Shown here: positions 1 through 8,576 of the stretch, piece by piece
How positions within the stretch are numbered: the stretch's first letter is position 1
How the letters are laid out: the number at the start of each line of letters is the position of its first letter
NCBI RefSeq assembly: GCF_001189235.2
Contig: NZ_LFIP02000005.1
Span: 372,001 to 436,000 of the forward strand
Source of the DNA: Bradyrhizobium embrapense
Lineage (GTDB): Bacteria; Pseudomonadota; Alphaproteobacteria; Rhizobiales; Xanthobacteraceae
Direction: 5' to 3'
Length of the DNA: 64,000 bases
Program-made: the position numbers and the translations under genes
The notes under the pieces: model-generated
What the model was told of the DNA's origin: nothing
Databases searched by the model: none
The model's input: the letters and a program-made list of their open reading frames with translations, nothing else

Positions 1-115
1 CCAGCGCATCGAGGCCGATGTCGTCGCCGGCATCGCTGCCGGGTCCGCGGCGGCGGATTGTCGCTGTCGTTCCCGTCGCCTTGCGCGATATCTTTTGCCG
101 GCTCGCCATGAGCAT
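1..115 (-). CDS. 5' end of a divergent gene cut by the window edge, unidentified
   Basis: An open frame runs leftward from an ATG at 115 (a second in-frame ATG is at 109) to the window edge without a stop, about 38 codons. The visible N-terminus is basic (MLMASRQKISRKATG) and then Gly/Asp rich, with no signal peptide or recognisable domain yet. It is divergent from the feruloyl-CoA synthetase gene, so it would share the 116-264 promoter region. In this position a regulator or another phenylpropanoid gene would be usual, but nothing visible decides this. The frame could also be spurious. Confidence 0.3.
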   Translation of the reverse strand, partial: MLMASRQKISRKATGTTATIRRRGPGSDAGDDIGLDAL

Positions 116-145
116 AGGCTAGCGCGCCCGAGGCGAGAGGGAAAG

Positions 146-166
146 ATTGTTGTTGACGACAACAAT
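146..166. promoter_or_regulatory. MarR-type operator palindrome upstream of fcs
   Basis: Eight-base arms ATTGTTGT and ACAACAAT surround a 5-base centre. The 21-bp AT-rich inverted repeat lies about 100 bp before the feruloyl-CoA synthetase start and overlaps a possible -35 (TTGACG, 153-158). Size and symmetry fit MarR-family operators such as those of CouR/FerR-type regulators of hydroxycinnamoyl-CoA genes. Assignment to a particular regulator is inference. Confidence 0.55.
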
Positions 167-264
167 TGATGTCCGCAACATTATGACCAAAGAGCCCGGC
201 CGGGACTTCGCCGCCGCACCCTGTTGCGGCGCGATCCCGATCAGACACGGGCGAGGAGGAAACC

Positions 265-2127
265 ATGACGACGGCGGCCGGCACCGCAGATCATCCGAGC
301 AACCTGTTCGCCACGCCCGCCATCGTTGCCGTCGGCCGCGACGACGGCAGCATCCTCGTCCGCTCCACCACGCCGCTCAAGGAAGGCGCCCGCTGTGTCG
401 GCGACTGGCTGGAGCATTGGGCGCGGCAGGCGCCGGATCGCATTTTCCTCGGCGAGCGCGCCAATGCCGAGCTGCCCTGGAGCACCGTCAGCTATCGCGA
501 GGCACTCGGCATCGTACGGAGGGCCGCATCGTGGATCCTGGCGCAAGGGCTGAGCACCGAGCGGCCGCTCGTCATCCTCGCCGACAACGGCATCGATCAC
601 GCGCTGTTCGCGCTCGCAGCCCAGCATGTCGGCGTGCCCTCCGCCGCGATCTCGCCGGCCTATTCGCTGATGTCCCGCGATTTCGACAAGCTGAAGAGCA
701 TGATCAGCCTGCTCGATCCCGGCGCGATCTTTGTCGCCGACACAAAGCCGTTCGCGGCGGCGCTTGCCGCGATCGCGCCGCTGCATCGCGCGACCATCGT
801 CAGTGACAATCCTGAGGATGCCGATGCGTTGCCATTCCGCACCGTCGCGGCGACGCCTGAAGCGCCGGAGGTCGCCAATGCGTTTGCTGCGGTGACGCCG
901 GACACGATCGCCAAATTCCTGTTCACCTCGGGCTCGACCGGCACGCCGAAAGCCGTGATCAACACCCAGCGCATGCTGACCTCGAGCCAGCAGGCCAAGG
1001 CGCAGATCTGGACGTTCCTGGAATCCTCGGGCGGCGAACTCGTGATCCTGGACTGGCTGCCCTGGAGCCACACCTTCGGCGCCAACCACAATTTCAACCT
1101 GGTGCTGCGCAACGGCGGCACGCTCTATATCGACGGCGGCAAGCCGGCGCCCGGCCTGTTTGCGACTTCGCTAGCCAATCTGCGCAGCGTTGTGCCGGCG
1201 GTCTATTTCAACGTGCCGCGCGGCTTCGACATGCTGATCGCGGCGCTGCGCACCGACGACGAGTTGCGCCGCAGCTTTTTCGCGGGCACCCAATTCGCTT
1301 TCTATGCCGGCGCGGCGCTGCAGCAGAATTTGTGGGACGCGCTGCAAGAATTGTCGTTGCAAACGGTTGGCCGCAAGCTGCCGATGGTGTCGGCCTGGGG
1401 GTCGACCGAGACCTCGCCGCTCGCGACCGATTGCCACTTTCTCGCCGAGCGCTCCGGCAATATCGGGGTGCCGATCCCCGGTACCGAGCTGAAACTCGTG
1501 CCGTCGGGCGACAAGCTCGAGGTCCGCGTGCGGGGGCCGAATGTCACGCCGGGCTATTGGAAGGCGCCCGAACTCACCCGAGGGGCCTTCGACGACGAGG
1601 GCTTCTACAAGATCGGCGATGCCGTCACCTTTGCTGATCCCGACCGGCCCGATCTCGGCCTGTTCTTCGACGGCCGCGTAGCCGAGGACTTCAAGCTCAA
1701 TTCCGGCACGTGGGTCAGCGTCGGCACCCTGCGCGTCGCCGGCATCGCGGCGCTGGCGCCGCTCGCGCAGGATATCGTCGTCGCCGGCCACGGCCGCGAC
1801 GAGGTGCGCTTCCTGGTGTTTCCGAACCTTGCTGCCTGCCGTTCGCTCGCAGGACTGCCTGAGCGAGCGGGCGCGCAGGAGGCGATCGCTCATCCGGCGG
1901 TTCGGTCCGCGATCGGGCAGGGGCTGGCACGGCTGAAGGCGCAGGGCGGTCATTCCTCCGGGCACGCCACCCGCGCGCTGCTGCTGGCCGAGCCCGCTTC
2001 GGTCGACGGCGGGGAGATCACCGACAAGGGCTACATCAACCAGCGCGCCGTGCTGACGCGTCGCGCCGCGGCAGTGGCGATCCTGGAGGACGACGCCGCG
2101 GCCGAGCCGATCCGCTGCGCGGGCTGA
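265..2127 (+). CDS. fcs: Feruloyl-CoA synthetase (AMP-forming hydroxycinnamate-CoA ligase)
   Basis: A 620-residue ANL-superfamily ligase that activates ferulate or related hydroxycinnamates with ATP and CoA, the first step of CoA-dependent side-chain shortening to vanillate/4-hydroxybenzoate. The phosphate-binding loop FTSGSTGTPKA is near residue 220. Later come the SAWGSTETSP adenylate motif and a hinge region. The C-terminus has the unusual ending typical of the PRK08180 feruloyl-CoA synthase group (catalytic Lys588 in EITDKGYINQRA rather than PKTxTGK). The start has a GAGGAGGA Shine-Dalgarno. The partner hydratase/aldolase and vanillin dehydrogenase are not in the window. A MarR-like palindrome lies upstream. 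The exact hydroxycinnamate used cannot be read from sequence. Confidence 0.88.
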   Translation: MTTAAGTADHPSNLFATPAIVAVGRDDGSILVRSTTPLKEGARCVGDWLEHWARQAPDRIFLGERANAELPWSTVSYREALGIVRRAASWILAQGLSTERPLVILADNGIDHALFALAAQHVGVPSAAISPAYSLMSRDFDKLKSMISLLDPGAIFVADTKPFAAALAAIAPLHRATIVSDNPEDADALPFRTVAATPEAPEVANAFAAVTPDTIAKFLFTSGSTGTPKAVINTQRMLTSSQQAKAQIWTFLESSGGELVILDWLPWSHTFGANHNFNLVLRNGGTLYIDGGKPAPGLFATSLANLRSVVPAVYFNVPRGFDMLIAALRTDDELRRSFFAGTQFAFYAGAALQQNLWDALQELSLQTVGRKLPMVSAWGSTETSPLATDCHFLAERSGNIGVPIPGTELKLVPSGDKLEVRVRGPNVTPGYWKAPELTRGAFDDEGFYKIGDAVTFADPDRPDLGLFFDGRVAEDFKLNSGTWVSVGTLRVAGIAALAPLAQDIVVAGHGRDEVRFLVFPNLAACRSLAGLPERAGAQEAIAHPAVRSAIGQGLARLKAQGGHSSGHATRALLLAEPASVDGGEITDKGYINQRAVLTRRAAAVAILEDDAAAEPIRCAG

Positions 2128-2154
2128 GGTCGACGCAAGGGACGCACCAGCGGA

Positions 2155-2205
2155 TGGTTCCCTCACCCGCCAAGGGGGAGCCCGAACAGTGTGCTCACCT
2201 GACCT
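2155..2205. repeat. Partial copy of a GC-rich intergenic repeat
   Basis: This stretch (CCCTCACCCGCCAAGGGGGA..., ending GTGCTCACC) resembles the reverse complement of the outer arm of the longer elements at 22141-22360 and 55019-55215. It looks like a half copy left downstream of fcs. Confidence 0.45.
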
Positions 2206-2261
2206 GAGGGCGGCGTTGCAACGCTCCGCTTGCGACCCGACGACGCAGCGCATCATGGATT

Positions 2262-2283
2262 CTTAGTTGCCACGGCAACTAAG
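2262..2283. promoter_or_regulatory. 22-bp palindrome, MarR-like operator without an intact target gene
   Basis: Ten-base arms CTTAGTTGCC and GGCAACTAAG are separated by AC. The site lies between the 3' ends of fcs and the convergent MarR gene, not in front of an intact gene. A good Shine-Dalgarno and ATG (GGGAGGACAATG, ATG at 2347) follow about 65 bp later, suggesting a promoter and start remnant of a lost gene. Confidence 0.5.
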
Positions 2284-2436
2284 CTGTGCGAGTTTCCGCA
2301 TCCATAAGGACAGGGCCCGGTCAACGGCCACGCATTCGGGAGGACAATGTTGCGCAGCAGCGCACGAGCGGCACGCGTCGACAACCGGGCGAGTATCGCG
2401 GTGGCGCAGGGCGCCGCCCGCGGTCCGGCCGCGCGG

Positions 2437-2961
2437 TCAGGTCGTGCTTGGCCCGGTCACGGCGCCGAGATTCTCGTGCAGCCGGCGCAGCAGGTCGATC
2501 AGCACCTCGCGCTCGTCCTTTTTCAGGCACGACAGCAGCCGCCGCTCGCGCTCCAGCGCCGCAACGATGACCTTGTCGTGGATGGCGCGGCCGCGGGCGG
2601 TCAGCGTGATCGAATGGGTGCGGCCGTCGTCCGGCGCGGTGCGGATCGTCAGCAGGCCGCGCTTCTGCAGCGCCGCGAGGTTGCGGCTGACCGGCCCCTT
2701 GTCGAAGCCGATCACCTGGCAGATCCGGGAGGCGGGAATCCCCGGCTCGATCGCCAGTTGCGAGATGATTCGCCACTCGGTGACGTTGACACCGAAATTC
2801 TTCTGGTAAAATGCGGTGGCGCTGTTCGACAGCTTGTTGCCGATGAAGGTGATGAACGCCGGCACATAGCGATCGAGGTCCAGCAGCGGGCCGTCGGAGG
2901 CATCTGCGGGATCGGCCGGTTTAGGCCGGCGGGGCTTTCGGGGGAGGGGCTGGCTGCTCAT
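2437..2961 (-). CDS. MarR-family transcriptional regulator
   Basis: About 174 residues. A basic N-terminal tail is followed by a MarR winged helix: helix-turn-helix around IPASRICQVIGFDKGPVSRNL, then the wing (RTAPDDGRTHSITLT) and a C-terminal dimerisation helix. Two in-frame ATGs (2961 and 2973) are possible. The frame stays open further upstream, but that would run into the divergent P450 promoter. It is divergent from the CYP199A-type P450 with an 82-bp gap, so control of that gene by an aromatic ligand is the natural guess. The ligand is unknown. Confidence 0.85.
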   Translation of the reverse strand: MSSQPLPRKPRRPKPADPADASDGPLLDLDRYVPAFITFIGNKLSNSATAFYQKNFGVNVTEWRIISQLAIEPGIPASRICQVIGFDKGPVSRNLAALQKRGLLTIRTAPDDGRTHSITLTARGRAIHDKVIVAALERERRLLSCLKKDEREVLIDLLRRLHENLGAVTGPSTT

Positions 2962-3043
2962 TTCCCAAATCATCGCTGCGAAACTGTGCGGGAGCAAGTG
3001 ACATGCTGCCGATGTTGACAAGATCAAACCGCGGGAGGTCCCG
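2962..3043. promoter_or_regulatory. Divergent promoter region, MarR gene / P450
   Basis: An 82-bp gap between two divergent starts. It carries TTGACA at 3014-3019 on the plus strand and a strong Shine-Dalgarno (GGGAGG) before the P450 ATG. No long palindrome comparable to the one at 2262-2283 is visible here. Confidence 0.45.
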
Positions 3044-4246
3044 ATGACTGCAACAGAAAGTGCGTCCGTCCCGCATCTCGACGTCGATCCGTTCGCGCTC
3101 GAATTCTTCGCTGATCCGTTCCCCACCCATCAGCGGCTGCGCGAGGCCGGGCCGGTGGTCTATCTCGACAAGTGGAATGTCTATGGCGTGGCGCGCTACG
3201 CCGAGGTCCATGCGGTGCTGAACGATCCCGAGACCTTCTGCTCCAGCCGCGGCGTCGGCCTCAGCGACTTCTCCAGGGAGAAGCCGTGGCGGCCGCCGAG
3301 CCTGATCCTGGAGGCGGACCCGCCGGCGCACACCCGCACCCGCACGGTGCTGAGCACGGTGCTGTCGGCGACCGTGATGAAGCAGCTTCGCGGGCGATTT
3401 GCCGCTGCGGCGGAGGTCTGCGTCGATGCCCTGCTGGAAAAGCGCCGTTTCGACGCGATCGAGGACCTCGCGGAAGCCTATCCGCTGTCGATCTTCCCGG
3501 ATGCGCTGGGCCTGCGGCCGGAAGGCCGCGAGCATCTGCTGCCTTACGCCAGTCTTGTGTTCAATGCCTTCGGGCCGCCGAACGAGCTGCGCCAGCAGGC
3601 GATCGAGCGTTCCGCGCCGCACCAGAGCTACATCGCCGAACAGTGTCAGCGCGACAATCTCGCCCCTGGCGGCATCGGCGCCTGCATCCACGCCCATGTC
3701 GATAGCGGCGCCATCACCGCGACCGAGGCGCCGCTGCTGGTGCGCTCGCTGCTGTCGGCCGGTCTCGACACCACCGTCAACGGCATCGGCGCCGCGGTCT
3801 ACTGCCTCGCCCGCTTCCCCGACCAGTTTCAGAAACTTCGCGGCGATCCGACGCTGGCGCGCAACGCGTTCGAGGAAGCCGTGCGGTTCGAAAGCCCGGT
3901 CCAGACTTTCTTCCGCACTACGACCCGCGAGGTGGAGCTCGGCGGGGCCACCATTCCCGAAGGCGAGAAGGTGCTGATGTTCCTGGCCGCGGCCAATCGC
4001 GATCCGCGCCGCTGGGAGGCGCCCGATAGCTACGACGTCACGCGTCGGACGTCGGGTCATGTCGGCTACGGTTCTGGCATCCACATGTGCGTCGGCCAGC
4101 TCGTCGCCCGCCTCGAAGGCGAGGTGATGATGGCGGCGCTGGCGCGTCGTGTCGGCAAGATTGAAATTGCCGGCGAGCCGAAGCGGCTGTTCAACAACAC
4201 GCTGCGCGGGCTGAGCAGCCTGCCGGTCGAGATCACAGCGGCCTGA
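3044..4246 (+). CDS. CYP199A-family cytochrome P450, para-substituted benzoate oxidase/demethylase
   Basis: A 400-residue soluble bacterial P450. From memory it is very close to CYP199A2 of Rhodopseudomonas palustris (shared stretches such as VYLDKWNVYGVARYAEVHAV, LILEADPPAHTR and FNAFGPPNELRQ). CYP199A enzymes O-demethylate 4-methoxybenzoate/veratrate and oxidise other para-substituted benzoates. The I-helix is LLSAGLDTTVN, the ExxR pair is in EEAVRF, and the haem ligand is Cys349 in GYGSGIHMCVGQ. The start has GGGAGG seven bases upstream. No [2Fe-2S] ferredoxin or ferredoxin reductase is encoded nearby, so redox partners must come from elsewhere. It is divergent from a MarR gene, and a periplasmic binding protein gene follows after 40 bp. 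Confidence 0.9.
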   Translation: MTATESASVPHLDVDPFALEFFADPFPTHQRLREAGPVVYLDKWNVYGVARYAEVHAVLNDPETFCSSRGVGLSDFSREKPWRPPSLILEADPPAHTRTRTVLSTVLSATVMKQLRGRFAAAAEVCVDALLEKRRFDAIEDLAEAYPLSIFPDALGLRPEGREHLLPYASLVFNAFGPPNELRQQAIERSAPHQSYIAEQCQRDNLAPGGIGACIHAHVDSGAITATEAPLLVRSLLSAGLDTTVNGIGAAVYCLARFPDQFQKLRGDPTLARNAFEEAVRFESPVQTFFRTTTREVELGGATIPEGEKVLMFLAAANRDPRRWEAPDSYDVTRRTSGHVGYGSGIHMCVGQLVARLEGEVMMAALARRVGKIEIAGEPKRLFNNTLRGLSSLPVEITAA

Positions 4247-4286
4247 CGAGTCGCTCAAGACCGGCAAGGAAACGTAGGGGGAGAAG

Positions 4287-5513
4287 ATGAAGGGCTTTGG
4301 GGTTGGGCGATTTGGGATCGGACTTGCGCTGGCATTGGCCTGCGCTGCCGGCAGCGCGCGTGCGGAGATTTCCGACAATGTCGTGCGCGTCGGCGTGCTC
4401 AACGACATTTCCGGCATCTTCCAGGACACCAACGGCATGGGCTCGGTGGAAGCCGCGCGGATGGCGGCTGAGGATTTTGGCGGCGGCGGCAAGGGCATCA
4501 AGGTCGAGATCGTCTATGCCGATCACCAGAACAAGGCCGACGTGGGTTCTGCGATCGCGCGAAAATGGCTCGATGTCGAAGGCGTCGACGCCATCGTCGA
4601 CGTGCCGAACTCGGCCGTCGGCCTTGCCATCAACACCATCCTGCGCGATTCCAGGATGACGTTCTTGGCGTCGTCGACCGCGAGCTCCGACCTCACCGGC
4701 AAGGCCTGCTCGCCGAACACCATTCAGTGGGTCAACGACGCCTGGGCCACAGGCAACACCACGGCGGCCGCGATGATGCAGCGCGGCGGCAAGGACTGGT
4801 ATTTTGTCACTGTCGACTACGCGCTTGGCAAGGGCATCGAAGCCGAGGCGACCAACTACATCGAGAAGCACGGCGGCAAGGTGCTGGGATCGAGCAAGCA
4901 TCCGCTCGGCACCTCGGACTTCGCGTCGTTCCTGCTGCAGGCGCAGAACTCGAAAGCAAAGGTGATCGGGCTCGCCAATGCCGGCGGCGACACCATCAAT
5001 GCGGTGAAGCAGGCCGCCGAGTTCGGCATCCAGGAGGGCGGCCAGACCATGGTGGCGTTCCTGCTGTTCGTGAACGACATCCACGGCATGGGCCTCAAGG
5101 TCGCGCAGGGCCTGCAGCTGCTCGAGGCCTTCTACTGGGACATGAACGACGGCACCCGCGCGTTCGCAAGGCGCTTCGCCGCGCGTCCTGGCATGAACGG
5201 CAAGATGCCGAGCGGCAACCAGGCCGGCGTCTATGCCGCGACGCTCGCCTATCTCAACGCCGTTGCTGCGACCGGCAGCGACGACGCCAAGGTCGTGGTG
5301 CCGCAGATGAAGACCTTCAAGGGTAACGACAAACTGTTCGGCGACACCACGATCCGCCAGGACGGCCGCGTCATCCACCCGATGTACCTGTTCGAAGTGA
5401 AGAAGCCGGAGGAATCGAAGTACCCCTACGACTATTACAGACTGGTCGCGACCATCCCGGCCGAGCAGGCATTCCGGCCGCTGGCCGATGGTGGGTGCTC
5501 GCTGGTGAAGTGA
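4287..5513 (+). CDS. Periplasmic substrate-binding protein of a branched-chain/aromatic-type ABC importer
   Basis: 408 residues with a clear Sec signal (N-terminal Lys, hydrophobic core, cleavage after GSARA), then a two-lobe Peripla_BP_6 fold (VGVLNDISGIFQDTNG at the mature N-terminus). The C-terminal PYDYYRLVATIPAEQAF segment is typical of the rhizobial group that often binds aromatic acids. It sits 40 bp behind the CYP199A gene in the same orientation, but no permease or ATPase gene follows. It may therefore feed a shared LivHMGF core, perhaps the one at 12.3-15.6 kb. Methoxybenzoate or a similar acid is a reasonable but unproven ligand. Confidence 0.85.
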   Translation: MKGFGVGRFGIGLALALACAAGSARAEISDNVVRVGVLNDISGIFQDTNGMGSVEAARMAAEDFGGGGKGIKVEIVYADHQNKADVGSAIARKWLDVEGVDAIVDVPNSAVGLAINTILRDSRMTFLASSTASSDLTGKACSPNTIQWVNDAWATGNTTAAAMMQRGGKDWYFVTVDYALGKGIEAEATNYIEKHGGKVLGSSKHPLGTSDFASFLLQAQNSKAKVIGLANAGGDTINAVKQAAEFGIQEGGQTMVAFLLFVNDIHGMGLKVAQGLQLLEAFYWDMNDGTRAFARRFAARPGMNGKMPSGNQAGVYAATLAYLNAVAATGSDDAKVVVPQMKTFKGNDKLFGDTTIRQDGRVIHPMYLFEVKKPEESKYPYDYYRLVATIPAEQAFRPLADGGCSLVK

Positions 5514-5565
5514 GGTTGGCGTTCCACTTCCACGAGGAAAGAGCTGCGACACTCAGCTCCGTCAC

Positions 5566-5658
5566 CCTGAGGAGCGCGCTCTTGCGCGCGTCTCGAAGGG
5601 TCGACGGCCACCAGCCGGGCCGATTCATCCTTCGAGACGCGCGTTCCGCGCTCCTCCA
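5566..5658. repeat. Bradyrhizobium-type palindromic intergenic repeat
   Basis: Long imperfect inverted arms (CTGAGGAGCGCGCTCTTGCG... at 5568-5599 and its complement at 5629-5658) surround a 29-base centre. The RNA would fold into one long hairpin, which may also serve as a 3' end for the upstream binding-protein gene. This type is dispersed in Bradyrhizobium genomes. Confidence 0.7.
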
Positions 5659-5723
5659 GCGACAAGGGCGAAGCCTTTGCGCGGGGATGACGGAACGGAG
5701 ATTGCGCAATGCTTCGCTGTCGC

Positions 5724-6998
5724 CTACTGCGCGACCTTGCTGCTGCCCTGGGTGATCAGCCGTGCGGCGCGCTGGTCGCGGGTGTGGATCCAGAGCCAGT
5801 TCATCGCTACCGCGATCCGATGCCGCACGCCGATCAGGAAGTAGATATGGGCGAGGCCCCAGATCCACCATGCCAGTGAGCCGCGCAGCTTCAGCCAGCC
5901 GAAATCGATCACCGCCTTCTTCTTGCCGATCTGCGCGAGGCTGCCGGCGTGCTTGTAGCGGAACGGCGGCAGTGTCTTGCCTTCGAGCCGGGCCTTGATC
6001 AGGGCGGCGACGTAGCGTCCTTCCTGCTTGGCGGCCGGCGCGATGCCGGGCACCGGACTGCCGTCGGGACCCTTGATCGTGACGGTGTCGCCGATCGCGA
6101 AGATGTCGGGATGGCCCGGCACGGTCAGATCAGGCTCGACCTGCAGCCGGTGGGCGCGGTCGGCCGGCGCGTTCAGCCACTCGGCGGCGCGCGAGGCGCG
6201 CACGCCGGCGGCCCAGACGATGGTGCGCGCCTCCAGCCGCTTGCCGCCGAACACCACACCGTCGGCCGAGCATTCGGTGACCGGCTCGCCCAGCATCACC
6301 TCGACGCCGAGTTTTTCCAGCGATGCCTGCGCGTAGGCCGAGAGATCGTCGGGAAATCCTGCCAGCACGCGCGGCCCGGCCTCGATCAGCACCACGCGCG
6401 CCTTGCGCGTGTCGATGTGACGGAAGTCCTGCGGCAGCGTGTCCTTGGCGAGGTCGGCGATGGTGCCGGCCATCTCGACGCCGGTCGGCCCGGCGCCGAT
6501 GATGACGAAGGTCAGTAGCGCCGCGCGTTTGTCGGGATCGGTCTCGCGCTCCGCGCGCTCGAAGGCGACCAGGATGCGTCGCCTGAGCGTGGTTGCGTCC
6601 TCCAGCGTCTTCAGGCCCGGCGCGAACGGCTCCCATTCGTCATGGCCGAAATAGGCGTGGCGCGCCCCGGTGGCGAGAATCAGCGTGTCGTAGGGAATGC
6701 TGCCGCCGTCGTCGAGCTCTACCTGCTTGGCCGCCGCGTCGACGCCGCAGACATTGGCGAACAGCGTCGTCACCTCGGGCCGGTCGCGCAGCAGATAGCG
6801 GATCGGCCAGGCGATCTCGCTGGTGGCGAGCGATGCGGTCGCGACCTGGTAGAGCAGCGGCTGGAACAGATGGTGGTTGCGGCGATCGATCAGCGTGATC
6901 TCGACCGGCACGCCTGCGAGCCCGAAGGCGGCTTCCAGCCCGCCGAAGCCGGCGCCGACGATCACCACGCGATGAGGTTTGGCCGGCGCTTGCGTCAT
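5724..6998 (-). CDS. ndh: Type II NADH:quinone oxidoreductase (NDH-2)
   Basis: 424 residues, a single-subunit, non-proton-pumping NADH dehydrogenase on the cytoplasmic face of the inner membrane. The FAD-binding GAGFGGLEAA lies at residues ~16-25, the second dinucleotide (NADH) fold at GAGPTGVEMAG (~170), and the FAD-closing ..IFAIGDT motif at ~295. The C-terminal hydrophobic/amphipathic segment (LAWWIWGLAHIYFLIGVRHR...) is the usual membrane anchor of this family. Length is normal. It is transcribed alone, convergent with the upstream binding-protein gene and in line with the MFS gene. No regulator is visible. Confidence 0.9.
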   Translation of the reverse strand: MTQAPAKPHRVVIVGAGFGGLEAAFGLAGVPVEITLIDRRNHHLFQPLLYQVATASLATSEIAWPIRYLLRDRPEVTTLFANVCGVDAAAKQVELDDGGSIPYDTLILATGARHAYFGHDEWEPFAPGLKTLEDATTLRRRILVAFERAERETDPDKRAALLTFVIIGAGPTGVEMAGTIADLAKDTLPQDFRHIDTRKARVVLIEAGPRVLAGFPDDLSAYAQASLEKLGVEVMLGEPVTECSADGVVFGGKRLEARTIVWAAGVRASRAAEWLNAPADRAHRLQVEPDLTVPGHPDIFAIGDTVTIKGPDGSPVPGIAPAAKQEGRYVAALIKARLEGKTLPPFRYKHAGSLAQIGKKKAVIDFGWLKLRGSLAWWIWGLAHIYFLIGVRHRIAVAMNWLWIHTRDQRAARLITQGSSKVAQ

Positions 6999-7113
6999 CT
7001 GATGTCGCCCTCGGTTTCGAACGGCTTCGTCGCCTGATTATGTAATCATTGGCGGCCTCATTCCAATACGAATTGCCTGATCACCCGATAGCGAAACCCA
7101 ATCGCTGTGCGTC

Positions 7114-8508
7114 TCACGCATCCTGCGGCGCGGCCGCGGCAACGACCCGTCGCCGCATCGGCAGGAACAGTCCCGCGACCGCGCCGATGAGCGACAACGT
7201 CGCCGCAAGGCTCATCGCCGCAACGAAACCGCTGCTGAAATGTCCGGACGAATCGGCCGCGCCATTGGCGGTGAAACTCGCAACCAGCGCCGCGATGCCG
7301 AACATGCCGCCGAGGAAGCGGCCCATGTTGAAGATGCCGGACGCCTTGCCCATCTCGCTGACGGCGACCGCACTCAGCACCGCGTTCTGCGCGGCCGGCA
7401 TCGCCATCGAGACACCGACGCCGGCGAGCACCAGCGGCGCGACCAGCGCGGAATACGGCACTGTGGGGCTCACGATCTCGCTGATCCAGCCGAGCCCGAT
7501 TGCCTGCATCAGAAGTCCGGTGACGACCAGCGTGCGCTCGCCGAACCGGTTGACGGCAGCGCCGGCGATCGGGGCCGTGACAAATAGCGTCGCCGTCCAC
7601 GGCAACAGCCGCAGCCCGGCGCCGAAGGCGTCGAAGTGAAGCGCGATCTGCAGGAACTGCGGCAGCAGGAACAGCACGCCATACATCGCGGCATAGAACA
7701 GCACGCTCGCAGCGATGCCGGATGCAAACGGCCGTGCCGCGAACAGCCGCATCGGCACCATCGGGTGTGTCGTACGCAGCTCCCACAGCACGAATATCGC
7801 CGCCAGCGCGAGGCCGACGATCAGTGTGCACGCGACCTCCGCGCTGGCCCATCCGACGGTGTTGCCACGGAGCAGGCCCCAGACCAGGGCCAGCGCCGCA
7901 AGCGCGATCAGCGTCAATCCCGTGATGTCGAGCGGCGCGGTCGGTCCGAAGCTTTCGCGCAAGCGCGCCAGCACGAGGGCGATCGCGACGAGGCCGATCG
8001 GCAGGTTGATCCAGAAGATCCAGCGCCAGCCGAGATGCTCGGTGATGAAGCCGCCGATCGCGGGTCCGATGATCAGCGCGCAGCCGGTGATGCCGCTGAA
8101 GATGCCGAGGGCGCGGGCGCGCTCCTCGCGGCCGAACGCGCCGCTCAGGATCGCCATCGCCAGCGGCATCACCAGCGCAGCGCCGGCGCCCTGCAGGGCG
8201 CGCGCGGCGATCAGTGCCGCGGCATCGCCGGCCAGCGCACAGGCCGCCGATGCCACGACGAACAGACCGATCCCCGCCGCGAACATCCGGCGCCGCCCAA
8301 AACGGTCGCCGAGCGCCGTGCCGGTCAGCAGCAGCACCGCGAAGGTCAGATTGAAGGCGTTGACGGTCCATTGCAGCGTCTCCACCGGGCTGCCGAAATC
8401 GGCGCGGATGGTGGCGAAGGCCGTGGTCATGATCATGGCGTCGAGCGCCATCATGAAGGATGCCAGCGCGGTGAGGCCGAGCACCCAGCGCTGCTCAGGG
8501 ATCTGCAT
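7114..8508 (-). CDS. MFS multidrug-type exporter, DHA2 (EmrB/QacA) family
   Basis: 464 residues starting at MQIPEQRW with a GGAGAACC Shine-Dalgarno. It is almost entirely hydrophobic with about 14 predicted membrane segments. MFS motif A is GDRFGRRRMF (~70), and the exporter motif C region is GITGCALIIGPAIGGFI (~150). Such proteins export drugs or toxic aromatics by proton antiport. It is transcribed divergently from the small-protein/ECF-sigma pair. Starts further upstream in the same frame would extend into that shared promoter and lack a ribosome site. The substrate is unknown. Confidence 0.87.
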   Translation of the reverse strand: MQIPEQRWVLGLTALASFMMALDAMIMTTAFATIRADFGSPVETLQWTVNAFNLTFAVLLLTGTALGDRFGRRRMFAAGIGLFVVASAACALAGDAAALIAARALQGAGAALVMPLAMAILSGAFGREERARALGIFSGITGCALIIGPAIGGFITEHLGWRWIFWINLPIGLVAIALVLARLRESFGPTAPLDITGLTLIALAALALVWGLLRGNTVGWASAEVACTLIVGLALAAIFVLWELRTTHPMVPMRLFAARPFASGIAASVLFYAAMYGVLFLLPQFLQIALHFDAFGAGLRLLPWTATLFVTAPIAGAAVNRFGERTLVVTGLLMQAIGLGWISEIVSPTVPYSALVAPLVLAGVGVSMAMPAAQNAVLSAVAVSEMGKASGIFNMGRFLGGMFGIAALVASFTANGAADSSGHFSSGFVAAMSLAATLSLIGAVAGLFLPMRRRVVAAAAPQDA

Positions 8509-8576
8509 GGTGGTTCTCCGTTGACGTGCCGCTAGGCTGCGACCCGCTTCGCAGGCCAGGACGAACCGGGATGGGC

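Noticed and set aside
147..806. Plus-strand frame overlapping the fcs start
   Set aside because: The composition is Arg/His-rich shadow coding in another frame of fcs, with no domain.
241..1089. Minus-strand frame opposite fcs
   Set aside because: Shadow frame; no ribosome site and no recognisable fold.
2347..3018. Plus-strand frame over the marR gene starting at a good ribosome site
   Set aside because: Although the start looks real, the protein is an antisense shadow of marR. I treat only the start region as a possible remnant.
2921..4501. Minus-strand 526-codon frame opposite the P450
   Set aside because: Antisense shadow of the well-supported CYP199A gene.
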